A DNA stretch of 64,000 nt, from the NCBI GenBank assembly GCA_017425245.1, contig JAFOOX010000063.1, forward strand, positions 124,001 to 188,000, read 5' to 3'. Made by a program: the position numbers and the translations under genes. Every line of letters starts with the position of its first letter. Positions within the stretch are counted from its first letter, which is position 1. Below the pieces are notes generated by a model. The model was not told the origin of the DNA. It did no database searches and worked only from the letters and a program-made list of their open reading frames with translations. Positions 47,333 through 56,025 of this stretch are shown piece by piece. The stretch is from Gammaproteobacteria bacterium. Lineage in GTDB: Bacteria > Pseudomonadota > Gammaproteobacteria > Enterobacterales > Neiellaceae.

Positions 47333-48049
47333 ATGCGTCGTCCATTGCCCAGCCTGCTGCTCGCCCATCTTCTAGCCTTTGTTGCCATCGAGGCCCACGC
47401 CGCACGCCTGGAGCTACCTGAAGAAGTTATTGTGCAAGCCGTCAATGGTCAGGATCTGGGCCTGCAGCTGTTTGGTACCAAGGACTATCTCGAGCTTGCC
47501 CCCGGTTCTCACCGCATCGCCGTCAAGTACAAAGATCTCTTTGAAATGATGGGTGACAACCACGAAGTGGTTGCTTCAGACCCGGTCCTGCTGGCCTTTG
47601 AATTGCCGACCGAAGGTACCTACCGACTCAGCTTCACCAAGCCAACAGAACTGACGCAAGCTCGCGCCTTTGCCAAGGCGCCGAAATTTCTGATAGTGGA
47701 TGCCAAGGGTACCCCGTTGGCCCAACAATCCCTGACTCAGGAAGAGCGTGATTCGTTGTGGCAGGCCACCCTGGGCGGTGGCTCCATCACCAGCGGCGCG
47801 GCCAAGATGACCGCAGCCCCTCAGGCCAGCGCAGTAGCAGCAACGCCAACTGCAGCCGCCGTCGCGCCTGCGGCTGCGGTAACGCCAGCGGCGGCAGTAG
47901 CGGCCCCGTCTATAGCCGCGCCTTCAGTGAGTGGCGCGACTACGGATGGCGCCCAGCGTATGACCGCTGAGCAACTGAACTACTGGTGGTCGCAGGCCGA
48001 CAGTGAGACCCGCGCCGCATTCCTGAATGCCATTAGCGCCGGGCGTTAA
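47333..48049 (+). CDS. DUF2057 (YccT/CsgI-like) periplasmic protein
   Basis: 238 residues. A signal peptide (ending AIEAHA) precedes a domain of about 110 residues with LELPEEVIVQAVNGQ and YKDLFE, then an Ala/Pro/Thr/Val-rich linker and a helical tail. The family includes E. coli YccT, which affects curli assembly. GGAG lies seven bases before the ATG. Function here unproven. Confidence 0.82.
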   Translation: MRRPLPSLLLAHLLAFVAIEAHAARLELPEEVIVQAVNGQDLGLQLFGTKDYLELAPGSHRIAVKYKDLFEMMGDNHEVVASDPVLLAFELPTEGTYRLSFTKPTELTQARAFAKAPKFLIVDAKGTPLAQQSLTQEERDSLWQATLGGGSITSGAAKMTAAPQASAVAATPTAAAVAPAAAVTPAAAVAAPSIAAPSVSGATTDGAQRMTAEQLNYWWSQADSETRAAFLNAISAGR

Positions 48050-48120
48050 CCGCGACGTGGCGCTAGGTCGCAGTGCTCGCTAGGCTTGTAGCAGTGGTGT
48101 AGCAACACGGCAGGGTCCCC

Positions 48121-48393
48121 ATGGCTCTTGATCTGGATATCCGCAATTACTACGAACACTTGGTCGCTGACGAAATTCATCGCATGGAATTGACTGACGT
48201 CAGCGCCGAGCTCTTTGCCGATGTGATGTGTCTGGCACTTAACCAGCTGCCCGCCAAGTACATCCGTCATGAAGTGGACATGGCGTTTTACATGCCGCCG
48301 AATGAGCGCTTGGAGATGCAGATGCGGGCCCGCGAAGCGGTAGAGAGGGCGGTGCGTTTTCTGAAGGAACAGGCACAACACTTGAATCCATGA
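48121..48393 (+). CDS. ComFB family protein
   Basis: 90 residues matching the late-competence ComFB domain (RNYYEHLVADEI, ALNQLPAKYIRHEVDM). In other bacteria ComFB-type proteins bind cyclic dinucleotides; whether this one does is not shown. AGGG precedes the start. It is a single gene before the convergent 4.5S RNA. Confidence 0.78.
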   Translation: MALDLDIRNYYEHLVADEIHRMELTDVSAELFADVMCLALNQLPAKYIRHEVDMAFYMPPNERLEMQMRAREAVERAVRFLKEQAQHLNP

Positions 48394-48450
48394 GCATTCA
48401 CATGAGCAGTCATAAGTGCTGCTCGTAGAACCAAGCTTAAAAAATTGGGG

Positions 48451-48461
48451 ATAAAAAATGG
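48451..48461 (-). terminator. T-run ending ffs transcription
   Basis: On the minus strand CCCCCCATTTTTTAT follows the closing helix of the 4.5S RNA, which itself would act as the terminator stem. Confidence 0.6.
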
Positions 48462-48577
48462 GGGGTGGTGACCTCACAAGCCACACCCCGGCACGTCACG
48501 CACCTGCTGTGGCTGCTCCCTTCCGGGCCTGACCAGATTCACAGGCTGTCACTGCGAGGGGACCTGCAAGGCCACCA
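48462..48577 (-). ncRNA. ffs: 4.5S RNA of the signal recognition particle
   Basis: The minus strand carries GGTCAGGCCCGGAAGGGAGC followed by AGCC, which closely matches the conserved apical loop of bacterial 4.5S RNA (GGUCAGGUCCGGAAGGAAGCAGCC in E. coli), with the GGAA tetraloop. The flanks pair at the ends (GGTGGCCTTG near 48576 and TGAGGTCACC near 48470). About 115 bases, as in E. coli. The ends are approximate; the primary transcript likely begins about ten bases earlier and is trimmed. Its partner protein Ffh is encoded at 62477-63859. Confidence 0.92.
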
Positions 48578-48591
48578 TAACAACGGCGGCG

Positions 48592-48620
48592 ACTATAGGT
48601 GAATCGCCCGCCAACTGCAA
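48592..48620 (-). promoter_or_regulatory. Promoter of ffs
   Basis: On the minus strand, -35 TTGCAG (48620-48615), a 17-base spacer and -10 TATAGT (48597-48592) form a good sigma-70 promoter, 15 bases before the mature 5' end of the 4.5S RNA. Confidence 0.75.
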
Positions 48621-48639
48621 CCTCGGCGGGCCTTCTCAC

Positions 48640-50502
48640 TCAGGGTTGGCGTTGACCATCAAGCATCCCCTTCAGTTTCTCTTCGGCTCGCTTCAGTTTC
48701 GGCTGCAACAGGCTTTCGGCTTTGTCTTGGGCCTCCTGCGCCACCCGTCCCTGCAGGGCCGCCATCACATCAAGCTCAATCGTCGGCTGCAGCCAGCTAC
48801 CACGAATCAGTAGCGGGATAGTAACCCCGGCCAGTTCATCACGGCTCTTGCCATCCTGGCCCTTCAGACTGTTGACCAGCGACACCCCCAGCCGATAGTC
48901 CAGGGTTTCGCCCACTAGCTGAACATGGCCATTGCCATTGATGCGCAGCAGGGGCGACATCAACTGCAGATCGGGATTAATCAGTTCCCCGCTGGCGATG
49001 GCGAAGGAGCCGGTCAAAGCAGCAAAGTCGGTCTGCTTTAGGGCTTCAGTAACGGGCTCGCCACGTAGACGGGCTCGCGCATCGCGGATCTGCTGAGCAA
49101 CATTGAAACCTTGGATCGCGCCATCACGCACATCCAGATGGCCACGGCCTTTGACACTGCTGCGCCAGGCACTATTAACCAACCCCAAGCCATTGCCGCG
49201 AAATTCAAAGGTCCCTTTGCCCGTCAGGGTATTGTTGTCCGTCAGATCCACCAGCAATTCGCCCAAATCAATACCGCGCAAGGCTGCGTAGAGTTCGTAA
49301 GCTGCCGGCTGGCCAACACCACGATCCTTAAGCTGCATTGAGCCAGAAAGGTTTCCGCCGTAGAGCTTGGCGGCTACTGGCGCCAGATTAGCAACCCCCT
49401 TGCTCACCGCCAGCGAGGTCAACAAAGAGTCGATACGTGATTTACCGAAAACGATCTGGTCGATGCGCAGTTCGAACTGTGCATCCAGGTCATTTAACAG
49501 CGATAAATCGGGTTCCACCACCGCCGGTTCAGCATCCGTTTCTACCTCAAGCGCCGCGAGTGTCTCGGCTGCACCGGCCACAGGCAACCATGCATTGACG
49601 TCAACCAGCGGTGAATGCAACTTGCCCCGCAGTTTGGGTAGCGCCTGCCAGTCAAGGCTCAGCTCGCCACTGACACTCGTCTCGTTGGCCCGTACAGCCA
49701 ACGCGCTCAGCTCCAGCTGTGACAAGTCGAGATCGACCGCGACATTTGTGGACAGCACAAGATCAACAGGAATGGCCTGCGGACGCTGCAACTGAGCTGA
49801 CAGATTGAGATCCGCGATGCTGGCCTGCATGAAGCCGGGCTGTAACAGCAGTTGCCCATCCCCCCTCAACTCCAGGTTAGTCTCACCATCTAACCACCGC
49901 GCCTGCAGTAGCACGGGTGATGACTTGCCCGCCTGGATCGTGCCTACCGTAAAGGCTGGAATTGTGAGCTGCTTGTTTGCACCCGTATCCAGATCTTGCA
50001 GGTCGATCGTCAGATTGGTCAGGCTAATACCATCAACGCTAAAGCTGACCGACGGCAGCAAGGCTTTGGGTGGTTTGACCGGCTTACTCGTTGCTGCGGG
50101 CTCTGGCTGGGCAGCACTGCCAAGGCTGGTAAAGTTGCTCTCGCCAGATCGGGTCTGATGGCGTATCAGCACACCATCAACACGCACATCACCGAGCTCA
50201 GCACGCCTGTCAAACAGTGGCATCACCGCCACATCGACGCTGGCCAACGCCACCGTCACCATGGGTTCATCCGGGTAACCCGGGGCATTGGCCATGGTCA
50301 CCTGCGGCAGGGTAATGCCGAATCTTGGCCATAATTTCCAGCCGACTTTGCCGCCAATCTTGACCTGGCGTCCGGTGAGATCCTGAGCCAGTTTCTCGAT
50401 CTGCGGTTTGTAGTAGTTAGGATCAAAGGCCAGCGCAACGGCCACGACGGTGATGACGATGAAAGCAATGAGAAGGCCAATGGCCTGAAGGACCCGTTTC
50501 AC
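48640..50502 (-). CDS. AsmA family inner-membrane protein
   Basis: 620 residues with one N-terminal span (about 5-27) and the AsmA start (FDPNYYKPQIEKLAQDLTGRQ, with VGWKLWPRFGITLP). The periplasmic part is a long beta-rich groove; AsmA-like proteins are implicated in lipid transport and outer-membrane homeostasis. A C-terminal AsmA_2-type region (about 440-560) is followed by a charged tail. Single gene. Confidence 0.85.
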   Translation of the reverse strand: MKRVLQAIGLLIAFIVITVVAVALAFDPNYYKPQIEKLAQDLTGRQVKIGGKVGWKLWPRFGITLPQVTMANAPGYPDEPMVTVALASVDVAVMPLFDRRAELGDVRVDGVLIRHQTRSGESNFTSLGSAAQPEPAATSKPVKPPKALLPSVSFSVDGISLTNLTIDLQDLDTGANKQLTIPAFTVGTIQAGKSSPVLLQARWLDGETNLELRGDGQLLLQPGFMQASIADLNLSAQLQRPQAIPVDLVLSTNVAVDLDLSQLELSALAVRANETSVSGELSLDWQALPKLRGKLHSPLVDVNAWLPVAGAAETLAALEVETDAEPAVVEPDLSLLNDLDAQFELRIDQIVFGKSRIDSLLTSLAVSKGVANLAPVAAKLYGGNLSGSMQLKDRGVGQPAAYELYAALRGIDLGELLVDLTDNNTLTGKGTFEFRGNGLGLVNSAWRSSVKGRGHLDVRDGAIQGFNVAQQIRDARARLRGEPVTEALKQTDFAALTGSFAIASGELINPDLQLMSPLLRINGNGHVQLVGETLDYRLGVSLVNSLKGQDGKSRDELAGVTIPLLIRGSWLQPTIELDVMAALQGRVAQEAQDKAESLLQPKLKRAEEKLKGMLDGQRQP

Positions 50503-50645
50503 AATCCGCTCCTTAAAGCGTGCGCCAATTCAAGCTGCTGACGACTGGCCCCAGTATAATCGCAGCCGCTGATTGAAATATGAAAACAATGCCTTGAAAC
50601 TCAAAGAAGAAGCCCGTCCGGGCAATTCAGCACAGGAGGCTCGCG

Positions 50646-50957
50646 ATGACATTTTTTAGCCCCCGCCAGTTAGCCATCAGCGTATTGCTGCTGGCGGCGG
50701 TCGGTCACGCCAACGCCGATGAGGCAGCGTGCAGTGCCCAGCTCGAGCACTATCTGGCACTCAACAACGCCCCGACTCAGACCAGCATCAGTGGGGTTGC
50801 CCAAGTTGGGCCGAGCGCCGACGAACTGGCCACCATCAGCCAGGAGAAAGGCTCCTGCGAGGCATGGAACACCGTGGTGCGCAGCATGATGCACCAGCAT
50901 GGCCAAGTGCTCGATGGTGTTGAACAGATGACTGGCAAGCCGGCGCCCAAGCGCTGA
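50646..50957 (+). CDS. Small periplasmic hypothetical protein
   Basis: 103 residues with a signal peptide (ending GHANADEA) and two mature Cys (ACSAQ and GSCEAW). GGAGG seven bases before the ATG supports translation. No family recognised. It is convergent with cobO. Confidence 0.68.
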   Translation: MTFFSPRQLAISVLLLAAVGHANADEAACSAQLEHYLALNNAPTQTSISGVAQVGPSADELATISQEKGSCEAWNTVVRSMMHQHGQVLDGVEQMTGKPAPKR

Positions 50958-50996
50958 CGGAGCGTCGGGAAGACGCGCCAGCTCTTCCCGTGCCGC

Positions 50997-51617
50997 TTAC
51001 CAGTCGATACCGCGCCGGGCCTTGAGCCCGGCATCAAACGCGTGTTTGACGTTGCGCACTTCTGACACCGTATCCGCCAGATCGATCAGACTGCGGTGGG
51101 CACCACGACCGGTGATCACCACCGACTGTTCGACCGGTCGCTGCTTCAGGACCGCCAATACCTCATCGAGGTCGATGTAATCGTACTGAACCATGTAGGT
51201 CAGCTCGTCGAGCAGCACCAGATCGATGGCGGGGTCAGCTAACCAGATCCTGGCCTGCTGCCAGACCAGCTGCGCGGCTGCCTGATCAGCGGCGCGATTT
51301 TGGGTCTCCCAAGTGAAGCCGGTGGCCATCACCGCAAAAGGCACACCGGACTGTTGCAGCAGGTTCCGTTCGCCGCAGGCCCACTCGCCCTTGATGAACT
51401 GCACCACTGCCGCCTGCTGACCATGGCCAACCGCACGCGCCACCATGCCAAAACCCGAGCTGCTCTTGCCCTTGCCGTTGCCAGTGATCACCAGCAGCAG
51501 ACCTCGCTCGTCGCTGGCGGCAGCAATGCGGGCGTCCACCTGTTCTTTCAGTCGCTGCTGGCGCTCGCGGTGGCGGCCATCAACGTCTTGGGACTCATCG
51601 TGTTGCTGTTCATTCAT
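50997..51617 (-). CDS. cobO: Cob(I)alamin adenosyltransferase
   Basis: 206 residues of the CobO/BtuR family: the P-loop is GNGKGKSSSGFGM, with ITGRGAHRSLIDLADTVSEV late. It attaches the 5'-deoxyadenosyl group to cobinamide or cobalamin. It is the last gene of the riboswitch-controlled late B12 operon and overlaps cobC by 4 bp. Confidence 0.94.
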   Translation of the reverse strand: MNEQQHDESQDVDGRHRERQQRLKEQVDARIAAASDERGLLLVITGNGKGKSSSGFGMVARAVGHGQQAAVVQFIKGEWACGERNLLQQSGVPFAVMATGFTWETQNRAADQAAAQLVWQQARIWLADPAIDLVLLDELTYMVQYDYIDLDEVLAVLKQRPVEQSVVITGRGAHRSLIDLADTVSEVRNVKHAFDAGLKARRGIDW

Positions 51618-52213
51618 AGGTGATTGATCTGCTCCAGTTGCAGGACAGGCTGCTGCTGCCAGTGGCCGATGCTCAGGGTGGTGCGTGAACCATAGGCAAT
51701 GGACAGGCGCAGTAGTTGATGAAAACGGCGATCCGGTTGTTGCAGTACTTCACCAATCAGCGCCCGGATCACCCCAGCGTGACAAACAACGGCCCAATGC
51801 TGTTGCGTGCCAACCTCCAGCGTAGCCAGCCAGTTGCGAATGCGCTGGCGAAACTGGACCAGTGACTCGCCGCCGGGCGGCGCCAGCAGGTGTGGCGTTT
51901 GCCATAACGCCGCCAGCGGTTCGGCCATGGCCGGATCGTCGAGACGCACCCCCTCCCACTGGCCGAAATGCCACTCGCTGAGAGCAGGGCTGATCTGCAG
52001 CGGCACCTTAAGGCTCATGGCGGCTTGCTGAGCCGGCAGCAGCGCGCGCGCCAGTGGCGAGCAGAGAATGCCTGACGGCCTGCGGGCAACAATGGCTTCT
52101 GCCAACGCCGCGACCCCCAGCTCGCAGGGGGCGACATCAGTGGCACCGTAAAGGCGACCCGGCACGCTCACCGGACCATGGCGCCACAAATCGAGGGTCA
52201 AGCTTTGATGCAT
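51614..52213 (-). CDS. cobC: Histidine phosphatase, probable alpha-ribazole phosphatase
   Basis: 199 residues. The RHG phosphatase motif (LWRHGPVS) starts the protein, and the second His is in VCHAGVIRAL. Context decides the name: it lies in the cob operon, where CobC removes the phosphate from alpha-ribazole phosphate to provide the lower ligand. Its 5' end overlaps cobU by 16 bp. Confidence 0.86.
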   Translation of the reverse strand: MHQSLTLDLWRHGPVSVPGRLYGATDVAPCELGVAALAEAIVARRPSGILCSPLARALLPAQQAAMSLKVPLQISPALSEWHFGQWEGVRLDDPAMAEPLAALWQTPHLLAPPGGESLVQFRQRIRNWLATLEVGTQQHWAVVCHAGVIRALIGEVLQQPDRRFHQLLRLSIAYGSRTTLSIGHWQQQPVLQLEQINHL

Positions 52214-52716
52214 AGCGGGATCCCGGCAACCACCAGCGTCACCTTGTCCGCCAGGGCCGCCAGGCGTTGATGCAGACGCCCGGCCTCATCACGAAAACGG
52301 CGAGCCAGCGGCGACTCCGGCACTATGCCCAACCCCACCTCATTGCTGACCAGCAACAACGGCGGGCCGGGCCAGCCAGCGACCCGCTGCAGCAGCGCAT
52401 CCACCTCCAGCGTCAGACGGCTCTCGTCGTCATCCAGCAGCAGTTGCCCCAGCCACAGGGTCAGACAGTCAACGATCAGGGCATCAGCGTTGGCCTTGGC
52501 CACAGTCGCCAAGGCCGCAACCAGCTGGTCGCCACATTCAACTGTCTGCCAGTGTTCGGGCCGGTCGGCGCGGTGGCGGGCGATGCGCTCAGCCATCTCA
52601 CCATCGCTGGCGGTAGCCGTGACCACCACCACCACCTGTGGCCCCAGCGCCGCCGCCTGACGTTCGGCATAACCGCTCTTGCCGGAACGGGCACCACCCA
52701 GAATTAGTTCCACCAT
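52198..52716 (-). CDS. cobU: Adenosylcobinamide kinase/guanylyltransferase
   Basis: 172 residues. P-loop GGARSGKSGYAER and LIVDCLTLWLGQLL are CobU signatures; the C-terminal half carries VSNEVGLGIVPESPLARRF. Makes adenosyl-GDP-cobinamide. Overlaps cobS by 13 bp and cobC by 16 bp. Confidence 0.95.
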   Translation of the reverse strand: MVELILGGARSGKSGYAERQAAALGPQVVVVVTATASDGEMAERIARHRADRPEHWQTVECGDQLVAALATVAKANADALIVDCLTLWLGQLLLDDDESRLTLEVDALLQRVAGWPGPPLLLVSNEVGLGIVPESPLARRFRDEAGRLHQRLAALADKVTLVVAGIPLCIKA

Positions 52717-53477
52717 GGCTGCCCCCAGTGCGCCAGTACCACCAGATAGAACAGCAGTTCAGACAGTTGCTGCATCGCCCCCAGCGCATCGCCGGTATAG
52801 CCGCCAATCAGCTGCTTTAGGCGGCTGCGCCACCACCACAGCAGCAGGGCAAGACCCACGATAGCGGCGGCTGCCGTAACTGGCGGCAGTAACAGCAGTA
52901 GTCCGAGGCCGAAACCCAGCGCCACCACCAGAGTGACGCCATTCGCTCTCTGCGCCACCGGCTTGAGCTTGGCATCAGCCTCGTCACGGGCATAGGGCAA
53001 ACAGGCCATCAGCACCACGGCCATCGCGCGGCTGAGGCCGTGGGCCACCATCAGCAGCCACAACGCCGGCAAGGCAGCAATGGCCACCACCCGCAGCAGC
53101 TGTGACAGCATCAGGGCCAGAGCGCCGTATGCGCCAATGCGTGAGTCCTTCATGATGCGCAGCCGGGCAGCCGGGTCCAGCCCGCCACCAAGGCCGTCGG
53201 CGCAATCGGCCAGGCCATCTTCGTGCAGGGCCCCAGTGATCATCACTGCCATCACCACTACCAGCGTCGCCACCAGCAGCGACGGGTAACCGAGCCCTTG
53301 CAGGAGCGTTCCGCAGCCCCACAGCAAGGAGCCCAACAGGGCTCCCACCAGCGGGTAGTAACGGGCGCTGGCGCTGAACTCGCCATCGCTATATGCCGGA
53401 TGAGGCGGCAGCGGCAGCCGGGTTAACAGCCCCAGCGCCAGCACCAGCCGCCACAGTTCGCGCTTTATCGGAGACAT
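52704..53477 (-). CDS. cobS: Adenosylcobinamide-GDP ribazoletransferase
   Basis: 257 residues from ATG 53477. Inner-membrane protein with about six spans and the CobS motif region TGALHEDGLADCADGLGGG with DSRIGAYGAL. Joins adenosyl-GDP-cobinamide to alpha-ribazole. The start overlaps the cobT end by 13 bp, and the longer frame to 53549 lies inside cobT. Confidence 0.94.
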   Translation of the reverse strand: MSPIKRELWRLVLALGLLTRLPLPPHPAYSDGEFSASARYYPLVGALLGSLLWGCGTLLQGLGYPSLLVATLVVVMAVMITGALHEDGLADCADGLGGGLDPAARLRIMKDSRIGAYGALALMLSQLLRVVAIAALPALWLLMVAHGLSRAMAVVLMACLPYARDEADAKLKPVAQRANGVTLVVALGFGLGLLLLLPPVTAAAAIVGLALLLWWWRSRLKQLIGGYTGDALGAMQQLSELLFYLVVLAHWGQPWWN

Positions 53478-54541
53478 TCGACAGCTTCGCCCTGAGCCAC
53501 GCCGGCATCGGCAAAGCTGGCCATATTGGTCATAAAGGCGGCCGCACACTGCAGCAATGGCAGCGCCAAAGCGGCGCCTGTACCCTCCCCCAGGCGCAGC
53601 TCCAGCTGTAGCAGCGGCCGGCCGCCGAGATGGTCGAGCAGGCGACGGTGCGCCCCTTCCGCCGAGCAGTGGCCAAACAGCATGTAGCTTCGACTGGCAG
53701 GCGCCAGGCGCACTGCGACCAGAGCGGCAACTGTGGCAATGAAACCATCGACCAGAATCGCCATGCGCTGGCGTGCCGCGCCCAGCATGGCGCCGGCCAT
53801 CATGGCGATCTCGGCACCACCGACCTCAGCCAGCACCCGAATTGGATCGGCGCCAGCGGGTAGCCGTGCCAGTCCACGATTGACCGCATGGCGCTTGCGC
53901 GCCAAAGCCAGATCGTCGATGCCGGTGCCACGACCGACGCAATCATCAGCCGACCAGCCCGTCAACGCCGCCAGCAGCGCCGCAGCGGTGGTGGTGTTAG
54001 CGATGCCCATTTCGCCGCAAGAGAGCAGGTTGCTGCCGGCGCTGGCCCAGCCTTCTGCCAGCGCGGCCCCGGCCAGCAGCGCGCTGTCACACTGGGTGGG
54101 CGTGAGCGCCGCTTCAACCGCCAGATTGGCAGTGCCACAGACCACCGCCCGCTCGATCAGGGCATGGTGATTGGGTAGAGGCGCAGCCACCCCGGCATTG
54201 ACCACCGCCAGCTGCCAGCCGAGGGTCGAACAGAAGCAGTTGATGGCGGCGCCACCGGCCAGAAAGTTGTGAACCATCTGGGCAGTCACCGCCTGTGGAA
54301 AGGCGCTCACCCCCTCCGCCGCCACCCCATGGTCGGCGGCGAATACCGCCATCTGTGGCCGGCGGATCTGTGGCTGCAAGCTCTGCTGGATCAGGCACAG
54401 CTGTTCGGCAACGCGCTCCAGCTGACCGAGGGCACCGAGTGGCTTGGTCTTGTGATCGATGGCATGGCGAATAGCGGGCAGCAGCGCGCTGTCCGGCGCA
54501 CTTATGGCCGCGCACAAGGTGGTAATGGTGTTGGTCGTCAT
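53465..54541 (-). CDS. cobT: Nicotinate-nucleotide-DMB phosphoribosyltransferase
   Basis: 358 residues from ATG 54541, with AGGAG six bases before it. Typical KPLGALGQLE start, MAVFAADHGVAAEGVS, and a late GGRPLLQLELRLGEGTGAAL. Makes alpha-ribazole phosphate, activating the lower ligand. It is the first gene after the cobalamin riboswitch. The frame to 54592 runs into the riboswitch region and is rejected. Confidence 0.95.
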   Translation of the reverse strand: MTTNTITTLCAAISAPDSALLPAIRHAIDHKTKPLGALGQLERVAEQLCLIQQSLQPQIRRPQMAVFAADHGVAAEGVSAFPQAVTAQMVHNFLAGGAAINCFCSTLGWQLAVVNAGVAAPLPNHHALIERAVVCGTANLAVEAALTPTQCDSALLAGAALAEGWASAGSNLLSCGEMGIANTTTAAALLAALTGWSADDCVGRGTGIDDLALARKRHAVNRGLARLPAGADPIRVLAEVGGAEIAMMAGAMLGAARQRMAILVDGFIATVAALVAVRLAPASRSYMLFGHCSAEGAHRRLLDHLGGRPLLQLELRLGEGTGAALALPLLQCAAAFMTNMASFADAGVAQGEAVECLR

Positions 54542-54639
54542 GTCAGGCTCCTGATGGTTGGCAGGAGCGGCCTGACCCGAGTGGGCGTGCACAAAAATGC
54601 CCGCGCACCGAGTGTTCCCGCTCGGTTGCTGGAGTCGGT

Positions 54640-54802
54640 AGGGGCGGGTGTCCTGGCTTGCAGTGTGACGGTGGATCGCCTTCCCGGCTGATGCCAGTGG
54701 CTAACCTGATCCACCAAGCTGCTTACAGTTGCGGGAACAGCTGTGGCATCGCACCACATTCCCCTTCAAGCGCCGCCACCAGCGGGCAGCAGGCGCACCA
54801 CA
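54640..54802 (-). promoter_or_regulatory. Cobalamin riboswitch controlling the cob operon
   Basis: On the minus strand, 5' GGTGCGCCTGC is followed by GGGGAAT, the core TTCCCGCAACTGTAAGC, GCCACTGGCATCAGCCGGGA then AGGCGATCC, and the B12 box AAGCCAGGACACCCGCC near 54659-54643. The order matches the cobalamin element. Downstream, inverted repeats between 54580 and 54637 may form the regulatory hairpin. The whole 369-bp gap 54542-54910 is this leader plus a htpX terminator; a -10 TATACT at 54827-54822 fits its promoter. Confidence 0.92.
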
Positions 54803-54861
54803 GACCGAAAAAAGCGCGGCCAGTATAACGGCGGCAAGGGCCGAGCGCTCGCGGGCCCGGT

Positions 54862-54893
54862 AAAAATGACAACGGCGCCCGCAGGCGCCGTTG
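54862..54893 (-). terminator. Terminator after htpX
   Basis: On the minus strand, stem CAACGGCGCC / GGCGCCGTTG with a 4-base loop is followed by TCATTTTTAC, 17 bases after the htpX stop. Confidence 0.85.
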
Positions 54894-54910
54894 GTCGTTG
54901 ATGAGCGGTC

Positions 54911-55801
54911 TTACTGCTGCGGTGAACGCAGGGCAGCAATGCGCTTTTCAATCGGCGGATGGCTCATGAACAGTTCCATCATGCTGCTCTTGCCGTTGAT
55001 GCCGAAGGCGGCCAGCTGGCCTTCCAGCTGCGGCTCGCTGCGACCCTGACGCAGACGCTCAAGGGCAGCGACCATCTTGTCCTTGCCGGACAGGCGAGCC
55101 GCACCAGCATCGGCACGGTACTCGCGCTGACGACTAAACCAGGCAACGATGATCGAGGCCAGCACACCAAAGATAATCTCCATGACGAACACCACCGCGA
55201 AATAGGCCAGACCGCCAAGGCCGCTACCTTCTTCGCCGTCACGACGGAAGAAGTTGTCGACCACCATGGCGACGACCCGGGCAAAGAAGATCACGAAGGT
55301 GTTGAGCACCCCCTGCAGCAGGGTCATGGTCACCATGTCGCCGTTGGCGATGTGGCTCACCTCATGGGCCAGCACCGCTTCCACTTCGTCACGGCTCATG
55401 TTGTTGAGCAGGCCGGCACTCACCGCGACCAGCGAGTTGTCACGGCTGGCGCCGGTGGCAAAGGCATTCACTTCAGCGCCGGGGTAGATCGCCACTTCCG
55501 GCATACCAATGCCGGCCTGAGCCGCCTGACGCTGCACCGTCGCCACCAGCCAGCGCTCGGTCTCAGAGCGCGGATTGGTGATCACTTCGGCGCCAGTGGA
55601 GCGCTTGGCGACCCACTTGGACATGAGCAGCGAGATAAAGGCGCCGCCAAAGCCGAACACGGCGGCCATGATCAGCAGCCCCAGCATCGAACCGTTGCGG
55701 CCAAACTGGATACCGAACACGCTGCTGATGATGCTCAGCACTACGCCAAGAACCAGCACGACCGCCAAGTTGGTCGCGACAAATAACAACACCCGTTTCA
55801 T
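54911..55801 (-). CDS. htpX: Membrane zinc protease HtpX
   Basis: 296 residues (E. coli 293). Four hydrophobic spans and the zinc site HEVSH ([14 protein letters not shown]), with the third ligand Glu in the later [15 protein letters not shown]. Degrades misfolded inner-membrane proteins with FtsH. Start [19 protein letters not shown] is typical. Its promoter should lie in the 224-bp gap shared with pepE. Confidence 0.95.
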   Translation of the reverse strand: MKRVLLFVATNLAVVLVLGVVLSIISSVFGIQFGRNGSMLGLLIMAAVFGFGGAFISLLMSKWVAKRSTGAEVITNPRSETERWLVATVQRQAAQAGIGMPEVAIYPGAEVNAFATGASRDNSLVAVSAGLLNNMSRDEVEAVLAHEVSHIANGDMVTMTLLQGVLNTFVIFFARVVAMVVDNFFRRDGEEGSGLGGLAYFAVVFVMEIIFGVLASIIVAWFSRQREYRADAGAARLSGKDKMVAALERLRQGRSEPQLEGQLAAFGINGKSSMMELFMSHPPIEKRIAALRSPQQ

Positions 55802-55888
55802 GGGACACCTCCTTTGGTGGTTGCCAACATGATATGGGTCAAAGTCTGCTTTTCAAGCTAATGAATTTGGGCAAAATGCAACAGATTG

Positions 55889-55917
55889 AAAACAGCCACC
55901 CGGGGAACGGGTGGCTG
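55889..55917 (-). terminator. Hairpin in the htpX-pepE gap
   Basis: Nine-bp stem CAGCCACCC / GGGTGGCTG (55893-55901, 55909-55917) with a 7-base loop. Read on the minus strand it is followed by TTTTCAATC, like a terminator that would protect htpX from antisense transcripts arriving from beyond pepE. On the plus strand it would lie in the pepE leader. Confidence 0.5.
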
Positions 55918-56025
55918 CGCTTGGGGACATCTCTTAAGCTCTTCATCACGCCTGCGGCAGTGCGCCGCAGACCGGACAAATTTAGTCAACAGCCCCCTGC
56001 TGCGCCAAAAAGGAGCGCCGTCGTC

